Assembly: GCA_035505775.1 (NCBI GenBank)
Contig: DATJQN010000003.1
Location: forward strand, 1 to 18,411
Length of the DNA: 18,411 bases
Direction of reading: 5' to 3'
Source: JAJXZP01 sp035505775
GTDB lineage: Bacteria > Spirochaetota > Spirochaetia > Treponematales > Rectinemataceae
The notes below the pieces were generated by a model. It saw nothing but the letters and a program-made list of their open reading frames with translations. It made no database searches and was not told the DNA's origin. Shown here piece by piece: positions 1-6,935 of the stretch. The position numbers and the translations under genes were made by a program. Position 1 is the stretch's first letter; each line of letters begins with the position of its first letter.

Positions 1-22
1 GGGCCTCTTCCTATGAATTTGG

Positions 23-51
23 TTGACGTCGGGGCTCTATAAGGCTACAAA
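23..51 (+). promoter_or_regulatory. Sigma-70-type promoter of the partner-switching operon
   Basis: A -35 box TTGACG (23-28) is separated by exactly 17 bp from a -10 box TACAAA (46-51). Transcription would begin near position 58, giving a leader of about 28 nt before the ATG at 86. The ribosome site GGAG (71-74) lies 11 nt upstream of that ATG. Box sequences and spacing are seen directly; activity is inferred. Confidence 0.6.
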
Positions 52-85
52 AGATGCCGATATCCTAGCTGGAGAACCCTGACCA

Positions 86-1477
86 ATGACGTATCGGACA
101 ACGCGGAACCTGGTCGAGGCCGGAGCGACGGCGGCTGCGGCCATCGCCTTCCTCGTCGTGCCCTTCGAGGTAGCCGCAAATCTCAGCCCGGTTGCCGCTG
201 CCCTCATCGGAGCCGCGGCCTTCGTGGCCCTCTTCGCCATCCGCGATTCCCTCGTGGGCACCGTGGACCGCGCCGTCTACCGGGCCCGCTTCCGGCGGCC
301 CGAAACCCGGATCATTCTCGAGTTTGCCGAGCGGATCGGGACGGCCTTCACGATCCTGGACCTCGTGGACGCTGTGCGCGAGAAGCTGGAAAAGCCCGCG
401 GACATGGGAGCGATCCTGGTCCGGTCCAACACCTGGGAAGTGATCTACCAGAGCCCGACTGCCGCCGCCACGGATCCGCGCACGCTCGAGGCGCTCGAGC
501 AGAACTTCCGCGAATGGTCGGAGGGCTTCTGCTTCATAAACCAGGACTTCGGACTGACCTCTTCCAACGAAGGTGCGCGCGGCTTCTTCGTCAACTCGAA
601 GGGCTTCTATTTCTTCGTCTTCACCTGGCTGTGCTCGCACATCGAGCTGGAGGCCTTCCGGACCCTGTATGGAGAGCTCCGGATATACTTCGACCGAGTC
701 ATCACGATCTCGGATCTCTTCGAGGTGGCGTCCCTCTCGAAGGAGTGGGAGCTCATCGCCGAGACGCAGCGCTCCTTCCTGCCGCGCACCCTCCCCACCG
801 TGGAAAAGCTGGACCTCTCCGTAATCTACCGCCCCCTCGTCAATGTCTCGGGTGACTACTACGACGTCATCAAGATCGATGAGGACAGGACCCTCATGGT
901 GGTCGGCGACGTGTCGGGCAAGGGCCTCGCCGCCGCCCTGATCATGGGCATCATCGTCAACACGATCCGGGTCGCCAAGGACAAGGCCGACCTCGAGAGC
1001 CTCATACGCAGCGTCGACTCGTCGGTGCGGGAGATGGGGTTCGACGACAAGTACACGGTCATCTTCATGGGCGTCGTGGATACGAAGGCCAGGGTCCTGC
1101 GCTACGTGAACGCCGCCATGGCCGATCCCATAATCATTTCCCAGACCGCCCTCGGTCCGAGGGTCAAGCGGCTCGAGCCCACGATGGGTCTCGTCGGCCT
1201 GGTCCCGATCGAGTCCATCGGCGTGGAGGAGCTGCCGCTCCGTACGGACGAGATCATCCTTCTCGCCTCGGACGGCGTGACCGAGGTGACCGACGATTCG
1301 GGCGCCCGGCTCGGCGAGATCGAGCTCTTCGACAAGACGCTCGCGCAGGCCTCGAGGCTGAACGCCGCGGAGTTCGTGTCCAACGTCTCCGGAATGCTCT
1401 ACTCGTACATCGGCGATCGCCCGCTCAAGGACGACGTCACCATTCTCGCCGCGAAGGTGGGCAGGCTATGGGACTGA
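86..1477 (+). CDS. Membrane-anchored SpoIIE/PP2C-family serine phosphatase
   Basis: This 463-residue protein probably removes phosphate from a phospho-serine on a STAS anti-sigma antagonist; the STAS gene two places downstream is the obvious substrate. Two hydrophobic helices (about residues 12-30 and 34-52) would hold it in the inner membrane. Residues 75-210 form an unassigned, possibly GAF-like sensor region, followed by the usual helical linker ending FLPRTLP (231-237). The PP2C domain spans about 240-460. It shows the metal-binding signatures SGDYYD (255-260), GDVSGKG (274-280), ASDGVTE (394-400) and KDDVT (448-452). The motif normally written NAGH reads NAAM (342-345). The last 10 nt overlap the next gene, so the two are translationally coupled. 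Family assignment is firm; the sensed signal is unknown. Confidence 0.9.
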   Translation: MTYRTTRNLVEAGATAAAAIAFLVVPFEVAANLSPVAAALIGAAAFVALFAIRDSLVGTVDRAVYRARFRRPETRIILEFAERIGTAFTILDLVDAVREKLEKPADMGAILVRSNTWEVIYQSPTAAATDPRTLEALEQNFREWSEGFCFINQDFGLTSSNEGARGFFVNSKGFYFFVFTWLCSHIELEAFRTLYGELRIYFDRVITISDLFEVASLSKEWELIAETQRSFLPRTLPTVEKLDLSVIYRPLVNVSGDYYDVIKIDEDRTLMVVGDVSGKGLAAALIMGIIVNTIRVAKDKADLESLIRSVDSSVREMGFDDKYTVIFMGVVDTKARVLRYVNAAMADPIIISQTALGPRVKRLEPTMGLVGLVPIESIGVEELPLRTDEIILLASDGVTEVTDDSGARLGEIELFDKTLAQASRLNAAEFVSNVSGMLYSYIGDRPLKDDVTILAAKVGRLWD

Positions 1478-3618
1478 CAATACTCGCCTTCCTCGCCGTT
1501 CCGGCCTTCATCGTCAACTTCCGCTTCGCCCGGAGCCGTGGGCGGGGCTCGACGGCCGGACGCGTCGTCGAGGCCCTCAACCTCTTCCTGGCAGGCTTCG
1601 CCCTGCTCCAGGGGTTCGAGTTCCTCATAGCCGTCCCCGACGCGGGAGACCTCCCGCTCTATGTTGACCGCGTCTCCCTGGCCTTGCTCATAGGCGCCCA
1701 CGCCCTCCTCATCCTCCTGGTGCTCGAATTCCCGGTGCAGGCCCCGCGGGCCGTCCGCGTGGCCGGCAGTCTCCTCATGGCGGCGGCCGCTTCCTATGTC
1801 GTCTATCGCGTCCTGTTCTCCTACGATGTGGTCGCCAACGTCGTGCGCAAGGGGAACGAGATCATCCGCATCGAGGGCCGGGAGTTCCGTCCCTTCATCC
1901 ACGGACAGGCCCTCGTCGCGTTGGCGGCGTCGATCGTGCTCGCCCTGCGTGCCTTCGCGGACCGCAGCCGCATCCACCGACAGCGCTCCGCGGTGGCGCT
2001 GATCGGCGTGCTGCTGGGCTCGGCGCTCATCTGGTTCCTCTCCGGCGCTCTGCCCTATCGGTCCGGATTCAGCGCCACCTACGTGCTTCTGCCCATCGCC
2101 GCAGTCATCCTCGGCTCCCTGGCCACCTACGGCTTCTATCTCTCGCGCATATTCGACTGGCCCACCATCGGCCGGACCGCCCTCTCCTATCTCGCGCTGA
2201 TGGCGGTGGTGGGCATTCCGACCGGTGCGGCACTGGCCTTCCTGATCTTCCTCCGCCTGATCTCCCCGCTGGTGCCGATAGTCGGCACCCCGATCCTCTT
2301 TCTCATAGCCTGGACCCAGGCGCGGCGCTTTATCAGCCGTTTCCTCGCGCGCTCCATCCGTCGCGATGACTATCGCGAAGAGCTCGAGAGCGCCCTGTCC
2401 CATGTCGACATGTCCGCCGGACGCGACGTCGTGCTGGACGAGCTGTACCGACTCCTCTCGGAGGCCCTCGATTTCATCGATTTCACGGTCCTCATAGAGG
2501 ACGACCGCGGGATTCTCCGCGCCGTCTTCGCGCCCACCGGCGCAAGAACCTCGATCGACCGCGGCACGCCCCTGGCCGAGGCCCTGGAGCGCTCGCCCGC
2601 TTCCGTTCTGCTCAAGACAGAGACGATAGCCGACCCGGCCTACGTCGAGTCCCGGGCGGAAATCATGGGCCTCTTCGAGACGCTGCGCGCCGAGGCACTG
2701 ATTCTCATCCGCGAAGGCAGGCGCGTCATCGGCATATTCTCCTTCGGGGCCCGGCGCACGGGCGCCGACTACACCTATTACGACTACGACACCTTCCGGT
2801 CCATCTACGGCAAGCTGTTCGTATTCGCCTACTATCTCAAAAACGTCGCGCGGGAATCGATTCTCCACACGGTGGACCGGGAGCTCGCCCTTTCGGATCA
2901 GATCATCCGCTTCGCCCTCGAGAAGGTGGACAGGGTGGACCATCCCAAGGCCGATGCGGCCTGGGCCACGCGCTCGACGCGCCGCCTGGGCGGCGACTTC
3001 ATCGACTTCGTGCGCTTGTCCAAGGACCGCTGGTTCTTCGTCATGGGAGACGTGTCGGGCAAGGGTCTGTCCGCCTCGATGAACATGCTGATCCTCAAGT
3101 CGATGGTACGCACCTTCCTCAGAGTCGAGAAGGATTTCGTGGGCCTCGTCTCGCGCGTCAACAGTTTCATCAAGGAAAACCTGCCCCGAGGAACCTTCTT
3201 CGCGGGGATTTTCGGCTATTTCGATTTTGCGAAAGACGCCTTCTACTACATCAACTGCGGTGTGCCCACGGTACTGCTCTACTCGCCGAGCTTCGATACC
3301 TTCATCGAGGTGCAGGGCGAGGGCAAGGTGCTCGGGTTCGTCCGCGACATTTCCAAGTCGCTCAAGCCCCGCAAGCTGGTCCTCCCGCCCGGCTCGGCTC
3401 TCGTGGCCACCACGGACGGCGTCACCGACAGCGAGAGCCTTCGGGGCGAGCGCTTCGGTAAGGAACGTCTCAGACGCTCCGTGCGCGACCGACTCGGCTC
3501 GAGCGCCCGCGCCATCGCCGACGGCGTCATCGGGGACCTCCTCGAGTTCACCGATCAGAAGCAGGAAGACGATATCACCCTCCTTGTCATGAAACTCAGC
3601 CCCAGGAGCGCCCAATGA
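1468..3618 (+). CDS. Polytopic membrane SpoIIE/PP2C phosphatase with central GAF-like region
   Basis: This second phosphatase has 716 residues and a very different sensor. About eight hydrophobic helices fill residues 1-285, resembling the 7TM-type N-termini of sensor kinases. A GAF-like region lies at about 310-460, then a helical linker and a PP2C/SpoIIE domain at about 490-712. Metal ligands are visible in GGDFID (508-513), GDVSGKG (527-533), TTDGVTD (648-654) and EDDIT (700-704). NAGH is replaced by NCGV (596-599). It starts inside the end of the preceding gene (10-nt overlap), and its stop overlaps the STAS start as ATGA. Two phosphatases feeding one STAS protein suggests two inputs integrated at one switch. 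Domain calls are strong; ligands and stimulus are not known. Confidence 0.9.
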   Translation: MGLTILAFLAVPAFIVNFRFARSRGRGSTAGRVVEALNLFLAGFALLQGFEFLIAVPDAGDLPLYVDRVSLALLIGAHALLILLVLEFPVQAPRAVRVAGSLLMAAAASYVVYRVLFSYDVVANVVRKGNEIIRIEGREFRPFIHGQALVALAASIVLALRAFADRSRIHRQRSAVALIGVLLGSALIWFLSGALPYRSGFSATYVLLPIAAVILGSLATYGFYLSRIFDWPTIGRTALSYLALMAVVGIPTGAALAFLIFLRLISPLVPIVGTPILFLIAWTQARRFISRFLARSIRRDDYREELESALSHVDMSAGRDVVLDELYRLLSEALDFIDFTVLIEDDRGILRAVFAPTGARTSIDRGTPLAEALERSPASVLLKTETIADPAYVESRAEIMGLFETLRAEALILIREGRRVIGIFSFGARRTGADYTYYDYDTFRSIYGKLFVFAYYLKNVARESILHTVDRELALSDQIIRFALEKVDRVDHPKADAAWATRSTRRLGGDFIDFVRLSKDRWFFVMGDVSGKGLSASMNMLILKSMVRTFLRVEKDFVGLVSRVNSFIKENLPRGTFFAGIFGYFDFAKDAFYYINCGVPTVLLYSPSFDTFIEVQGEGKVLGFVRDISKSLKPRKLVLPPGSALVATTDGVTDSESLRGERFGKERLRRSVRDRLGSSARAIADGVIGDLLEFTDQKQEDDITLLVMKLSPRSAQ

Positions 3619-3938
3619 CCCAGCTCGACGTGACGGTACGCAGGGAAGACAGCTACGATCTCCTTCTCGTGTCCGGTCCGGTGAACAGCTATACGTTCAC
3701 CGAGTTCCAGGAGAAGGTTTTCAAATCCGTGGCGGCCGCGAATGTCATCATCGACATGGAAAAGGTGACCACGCTTTCCTCGGCGGGCATCGGTGTGCTG
3801 ATGGCCGCCCTGGACGACGCCGAAGCGGCCGGCAAGAAGCTCGCCCTGCTCAGGCCCTCGGAGATCGTCAAGCTGGCCCTCGACTCCACCGGTTTCAGCG
3901 AACGCTTCCCGGTCATACAGAACATCAAGGAATTCTGA
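3615..3938 (+). CDS. STAS-domain anti-sigma factor antagonist (SpoIIAA/RsbV type)
   Basis: This 107-residue single-domain STAS protein is the usual length for RsbV or SpoIIAA relatives. The hallmark segment is DMEKVTTLSSAGIGVLMAAL (47-66); Ser55 or Ser56 is the expected phosphorylation site. In this family the unphosphorylated form binds a GHKL kinase/anti-sigma factor and makes it release its partner. The neighbours supply both enzymes: two PP2C phosphatases upstream and a GHKL protein directly downstream. The start is well supported by AGGAG (3604-3608) and an ATGA overlap with the upstream stop. Its own stop overlaps the next ATG as TGATG. Role is inferred from family and context. Confidence 0.92.
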   Translation: MTQLDVTVRREDSYDLLLVSGPVNSYTFTEFQEKVFKSVAAANVIIDMEKVTTLSSAGIGVLMAALDDAEAAGKKLALLRPSEIVKLALDSTGFSERFPVIQNIKEF

Positions 3939-4477
3939 TGCCGACAGCCTCGAATGAGCGGGGATCGATGCGACGCGGCGAGGCCACTCTGTTCCTCGAC
4001 GCCAGCCCGACCTCGGTTCTCGCTCTCGAGGACTTCGTCGACGCTCTGGAGTTCCTGAGCCGTCGCGAGCGTGATCGCCTCAAGCTGGCCGGCGACGAGA
4101 TTCTGGACAATCTCATTCGGCACTCGGCCCCGCTCCAGGGCGCGGGAATCGCGGTCCGGGCCGCCCGCCGCGGCGATCGGATTTTCCTGGGATTCTTCTT
4201 CCGCTCTCCAGGCTTCGCGAGCTTTGCCGCGCGCTGCGCCGATCCCCTGCCCCTCTTCGATCCGACGAACCGTCGCTGGCGCGGCATCGGCATGGTCATG
4301 TGCCGGAACCTGGCTGAGTCGATCAGCCTCAGGCCGGGCAGCCTCGTGGACCGGATCTTCATGGTATTCCTGCCCGAAACCGACACGAAAGAGAGCAGCC
4401 CGTGGCGGCAGGATGGCTGGGTACACCGCGTGCGCTGTCGGGGCGGCCCCTCCTCGGCCACGCTGGTTGGGAAATAG
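3938..4477 (+). CDS. GHKL-fold ATP-binding anti-sigma factor / serine kinase (RsbW/SpoIIAB type)
   Basis: This 179-residue protein looks like the kinase partner of the preceding STAS gene. The N-box reads LKLAGDEILDNLIRHSAP (about 48-65), with the Glu and Asn expected to bind Mg-ATP. A G1-like segment, SPGFASF, lies at about 95-101, and a G2-like segment, RWRGIGMVMCRNLAE, at about 117-131. The G1 box lacks the usual DxGxG acidic residue, so ATP binding may be altered. About 30 C-terminal residues after FMVFLPE are basic, Ser-rich and not part of the fold. It overlaps the STAS stop by one base and closes the operon. No sigma factor is encoded in the window, so its target is unknown. Confidence 0.8.
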   Translation: MPTASNERGSMRRGEATLFLDASPTSVLALEDFVDALEFLSRRERDRLKLAGDEILDNLIRHSAPLQGAGIAVRAARRGDRIFLGFFFRSPGFASFAARCADPLPLFDPTNRRWRGIGMVMCRNLAESISLRPGSLVDRIFMVFLPETDTKESSPWRQDGWVHRVRCRGGPSSATLVGK

Positions 4478-4483
4478 TTGCCC

Positions 4484-4501
4484 AGGCCTCGGCAGGCTTT
4501 T
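4484..4501 (+). terminator. Weak hairpin terminator after the partner-switching operon
   Basis: A six-pair stem AGGCCT (4484-4489) and AGGCTT (4494-4499), with one G-T wobble, encloses loop CGGC. The T run at 4498-4501 overlaps the end of the stem. It sits 6 nt after the operon's last stop codon. Stem and T run are short, so efficiency is doubtful. Confidence 0.4.
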
Positions 4502-4590
4502 CCCATCGATGCCAACTTCCCTGTCGTGCCGGTCGGCAACCTAGCCCCGACCTGTGCGGCGCGTTCCATGCAGCGCAGCTGCCACGCTGA

Positions 4591-4620
4591 CAATAAAGCT
4601 TACCCTGTAATCAAATAATG
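4591..4620. other. AT-rich tract upstream of the sigma-54 promoter
   Basis: About 70% A/T over 30 bases in otherwise strongly GC-rich DNA. It lies about 70-95 bp upstream of the sigma-54 promoter and just upstream of a palindrome. It could be a DNA-bending or UP-like element. A partial IHF-like match (AATCAA) is present, but the downstream half of that consensus is not. Confidence 0.35.
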
Positions 4621-4627
4621 CGGGGAA

Positions 4628-4643
4628 CGAGTCGATCGACTCG
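4628..4643. promoter_or_regulatory. 16-bp perfect palindrome, candidate activator site (UAS)
   Basis: CGAGTCGATCGACTCG is a perfect 16-bp palindrome centred about 78 bp upstream of the start site expected from the sigma-54 promoter. That is the normal distance for the upstream site of a sigma-54 enhancer-binding protein, which binds such dyads as dimers. Sequence and spacing are seen; the protein that binds is unknown and none is encoded nearby. Confidence 0.45.
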
Positions 4644-4686
4644 GGAGAATCAGAGCCTGGAACGGCAGGAGTCTGGCTCGTAAGGA

Positions 4687-4703
4687 TTGGCACGGTCCTT
4701 GCA
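4687..4703 (+). promoter_or_regulatory. Full-consensus sigma-54 (RpoN) promoter
   Basis: TTGGCACG, then GTCC, then TTGCA matches the TGGCACGrnnnTTGCw consensus at every defined position. The invariant GG (4689-4690) and GC (4701-4702) are separated by exactly 10 bp. Transcription would start about 12 nt after the GC, near 4714, leaving a leader of about 90 nt. The only gene it can serve is the secreted-protein gene at 4804. Confidence 0.85.
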
Positions 4704-4760
4704 AATGTGGAGGTACTGGTTCGGACCTCACCGCGCGCAGGCGGGTGTCACCGATCCAGC

Positions 4761-4779
4761 GCCGACGCGTGGCGTCGGC
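4761..4779 (+). promoter_or_regulatory. Leader hairpin upstream of the secreted-protein gene
   Basis: GCCGACGC (4761-4768) and GCGTCGGC (4772-4779) form a perfect 8-bp stem with loop GTG. It is inside the predicted sigma-54 leader and ends 13 nt before the GGAG ribosome site (4793-4796). It may stabilise the mRNA or tune translation; no known riboswitch is recognised. Confidence 0.45.
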
Positions 4780-4803
4780 AGACCGGTACCACAGGAGTAC
4801 ACA

Positions 4804-5307
4804 ATGAATAGGACTGTCATCGTTCTGGTCGTGGCGCTCGCGACCGCCGGCGCTCTCTTCGCCCAGCAATCCGTTCCGGCGCAGGGAGCACAGAATCAAT
4901 TCCCCGGTCCGGAATATGGCCGGATGATGGGAGGCTTCGGCGAGCCGTGGGCCGGACCGGGAGGACCGCAGGCTGGGCTGCAGAGCGCTTCGATCGAAGG
5001 CAAGCTCGTTTTCATCGATGACTATCCGGCCGTGCAGACCAAGGACAAGACCTACATCGTCCGCATGCCCCGTTTTTACTACTACGCCTATACCGACAAC
5101 ATCCGCGAGGGCACTTCGATGAAACTCCAGGGTTACGTGCTCCCGACCTTCCCCGGCCAGGACAAGCCTTTCTTCATGGTGAAGAGCGCGACCATCGGCT
5201 CGAAGACCTATGACTTTTCGAGCGGAATGCCGGGGCCAGGCGGACTCCAGGGACGCGGACAGCGCGGCGGGATGATGGGCGGCTGGGGCCCCCAGGGCGG
5301 CTGGTAA
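4804..5307 (+). CDS. Small secreted glycine-rich protein with a compact beta-rich core
   Basis: The predicted precursor has 167 residues. Residues 1-20 (MNRTVIVLVV...GALFA) are a clear Sec signal peptide with likely cleavage before QQ. A Gly/Pro/Met-rich linker (about 30-58) leads into a core (about 61-138) of alternating beta-like segments: EGKLVFIDDYPAVQTKDKTYIV, MKLQGYVLP and MVKSATIGSKTYDF. These suggest a small OB-like barrel, which is inference. The C-terminus (139-167) is rich in Gly, Arg, Met and Trp, with RGQRGG and GGWGPQGGW. ATG 4804 is preferred because GGAG lies 7 nt upstream and the signal peptide begins there; an in-frame extension upstream would run through the sigma-54 promoter. 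It is a single-gene unit. I do not recognise a function; a periplasmic or surface stress protein is plausible. Confidence 0.8.
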   Translation: MNRTVIVLVVALATAGALFAQQSVPAQGAQNQFPGPEYGRMMGGFGEPWAGPGGPQAGLQSASIEGKLVFIDDYPAVQTKDKTYIVRMPRFYYYAYTDNIREGTSMKLQGYVLPTFPGQDKPFFMVKSATIGSKTYDFSSGMPGPGGLQGRGQRGGMMGGWGPQGGW

Positions 5308-5361
5308 GGACCTGGGGCTGCCTCGCCCAGCGCTCACAGGAACGCGGGCAGCCATGCGGCG

Positions 5362-5389
5362 GGGCGGTCTTCCGGCAGGAAGGCCGCCC
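5362..5389. terminator. Strong hairpin between convergent genes
   Basis: GGGCGGTCTTCC (5362-5373) pairs with GGAAGGCCGCCC (5378-5389) around loop GGCA: 12 bp with one G-T wobble. It lies between the secreted-protein stop and the mogA stop, where the two transcription units converge. There is no T tract on either side, so it may act as an mRNA 3'-end stabiliser or an atypical terminator. Nothing else is recognised between 5308 and 5472. Confidence 0.5.
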
Positions 5390-5472
5390 GCCCCGGTGTC
5401 AGGCGTGGGTGATCAGCCCCACGGCGCCGGGGCCTACACGGAATTCATACCGCGACCGGGCCCCCGAAAGGA

Positions 5473-5940
5473 CTAGTGCCCTTCTCCCCGGGCCATGGCG
5501 GCACCGTGGAGCAGCAGAGGCGCCAATAGGCCGGCGCAGAAACGTGCAGCGCGCTCGCTGCCGGGCAGATTGACCAGGTATTGGGAGCCGCGCATCCCCG
5601 CATAGCCCCTCGAGAATACGGCGGTCGGGGTCTCCTCCAACGACTTCAGGCGAAGGAAGTCGGCAATGCCCGGCATCTCGCGATCGCAGAGCGCCCGCGT
5701 GACTTCCGGCGTGACATCTCTCGGCGAGGGTCCGGTCCCTCCCGTCGTCAGGACCCACTCGGCTCCGGAGGCATCCAGGAGCGCTTCCCGAATCTTGTCG
5801 GCCTCGTCCGGGACGACGCAGCGCTCCACTGAAAGCTCTGGCAGCTGGCTGCGGAGCACTTCCTCGATCGCAGGGCCTGAGCGATCCTCGTAGACGCCGC
5901 GGGAAGCCCTATCCGATACGGTAATGACCGCGATCCGCAT
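5473..5940 (-). CDS. mogA: Molybdopterin adenylyltransferase (MogA/MoaB family)
   Basis: This 155-residue protein should adenylylate molybdopterin, the step that prepares the cofactor for metal insertion by MoeA. It shows the family opening MRIAVITVSDRASRG, the nucleotide/pterin loop TTGGTGPSPRDVTPEVT (about 65-81), and LPGSERAA near the C-terminus. Length is typical for the single-domain family. It is the last gene of the tup-moe-moa operon; its first 32 nt overlap the end of the MOSC gene, so translation is coupled. MogA and MoaB types are hard to separate by eye; with moaC and moeA beside it, a MogA-like adenylyltransferase is the better reading. Confidence 0.88.
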   Translation of the reverse strand: MRIAVITVSDRASRGVYEDRSGPAIEEVLRSQLPELSVERCVVPDEADKIREALLDASGAEWVLTTGGTGPSPRDVTPEVTRALCDREMPGIADFLRLKSLEETPTAVFSRGYAGMRGSQYLVNLPGSERAARFCAGLLAPLLLHGAAMARGEGH

Positions 5941-6481
5941 TGCTGACCGTCCCCCCCTTGATGACCCGAGCGAACACTCCGCGCCTCGGCATCACGCAGT
6001 CTCCGACAAGAGCGCGAATCTCGCAGGCGCTGTGACACTCTTTCCCGATCTTGGAGAGTTCGAGCAGGGCCGTGCCGAGTTCGATCCGCGTTCCCAGGGG
6101 CAGTTCGTGAAGCCGAACGCCCCTCGTCGTGATGTTTTCGGCAAAGTCCCCGGGCTTGAGCTCCGTAAGCCGCGCGGCCCGCGGCGCTGCAGGCGCGGTC
6201 GCGCCCCGCGCTGCCGTCTGCTCGGGCCCCCCCCCTTCCGTCGCGCGTTCCTCCCGCTCGCCGTAGGCGCCGCAGAGCGTCGCCGAGGCGGCTTCGATGT
6301 CCTCGACCGCGAGAAGGGAAACCTGACGATTTTCTATCAGCCCCTCGTGCGCGTCCCCGGCCACACCCCTTCCCGCTTCGAGTTCGATGGTCGGTACCGG
6401 CCTCTTCCGCGTCCCGGTGCGCTGGGACACGTTGAGCGAAACAATATCAAACCAGCCTTCGCCCGCAAGCTCTCCGCTCAC
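5909..6481 (-). CDS. MOSC-domain protein, linked to molybdenum/tungsten cofactor handling
   Basis: MOSC domains bind sulfur carriers or molybdopterin and occur in Moco sulfurases and free-standing accessory proteins. This 190-residue protein is essentially one MOSC domain: RPVPTIELEAGRGVAGDAH near the N-terminus, GDFAENITTRG in the middle, and the cysteine segment GKECHSACEIRALVGDCVMPRRGVFARVIKGG near the C-terminus. A low-complexity insert (about residues 78-105, rich in Gly, Ala and Pro) interrupts the fold and contains a run of nine G in the coding strand. The GTG start at 6481 overlaps the moaC stop as GTGA and follows AAGGAGG at the right distance; longer in-frame extensions run into moaC. 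The exact reaction is not established for this group. Confidence 0.85.
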   Translation of the reverse strand: MSGELAGEGWFDIVSLNVSQRTGTRKRPVPTIELEAGRGVAGDAHEGLIENRQVSLLAVEDIEAASATLCGAYGEREERATEGGGPEQTAARGATAPAAPRAARLTELKPGDFAENITTRGVRLHELPLGTRIELGTALLELSKIGKECHSACEIRALVGDCVMPRRGVFARVIKGGTVSNADRGHYRIG

Positions 6482-6933
6482 AGCTCCTCCTTGGTCTTCT
6501 CCAGGAGCCGCAGGTCCTGTATCCGCATCGTCTTGTCCACCGCCTTGCACATGTCGTAGATGGTCAGCGCGGCCACTGAAACCGCGGTCAGCGCCTCCAT
6601 CTCGATCCCGGTCTTGTCGCTGCACAGGGCGGCGGCGCGGATCTCCACGCCCCCGTCGGTGAGCTCGAGATCGACCGAAACCTGCTCGATCTCGATATTG
6701 TGGCAGAGAGGGATGAGCTCGGCGGTGCGTTTGGCGGCCATGATGCCGGCGACGCGTGCCACAGCAAGGACGTCGCCCTTCTCCATCGCGTTGCGCCGGA
6801 TGAGTTCCACCGTGGGCCCTGAGAGCTCGATGCGGCCGGCGGCCACAGCCCGCCGCCTGGTCCTCGGCTTGGCCGAAACGTCCACCATGCGGGCGTGACC
6901 CGACTCGTCCACGTGGCTGAATGCATCGTTCAA
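6478..6933 (-). CDS. moaC: Cyclic pyranopterin monophosphate synthase MoaC
   Basis: MoaC converts the MoaA product into cyclic pyranopterin monophosphate. The 151 residues include FSHVDESGHARMVDVSAKP near the N-terminus, the active-site ELIPLCHNIEIEQV block, and DMCKAVDKTMRI near the C-terminus, all diagnostic. The start is taken as TTG at 6933: AGGAGG (6945-6940 on the minus strand) lies 6 nt upstream, the moaA stop ends 2 nt before it, and the product then has normal family length. The in-frame extension further upstream would lie inside moaA. The stop overlaps the MOSC start (GTGA). Confidence 0.93.
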   Translation of the reverse strand: MNDAFSHVDESGHARMVDVSAKPRTRRRAVAAGRIELSGPTVELIRRNAMEKGDVLAVARVAGIMAAKRTAELIPLCHNIEIEQVSVDLELTDGGVEIRAAALCSDKTGIEMEALTAVSVAALTIYDMCKAVDKTMRIQDLRLLEKTKEEL

Positions 6934-6935
6934 TT

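Noticed and set aside
38..43. TATAAG as the -10 box of the first promoter
   Set aside because: It is only 9 bp from TTGACG; TACAAA at 46-51 has the correct 17-bp spacing.
1399..3615. Very long open frame (738 codons) antisense to the second phosphatase gene
   Set aside because: It mirrors the codon structure of a clearly homologous GC-rich gene, its translation is acidic low-complexity with no domain, and such antisense frames are common at high GC.
4609..4621. IHF site in the AT-rich tract
   Set aside because: Only the AATCAA half matches; the TTR half of the consensus is missing.
4687..4803. In-frame upstream start for the secreted-protein gene
   Set aside because: The extension would begin inside the sigma-54 promoter and put 39 residues before an obvious signal peptide; ATG 4804 has the ribosome site.
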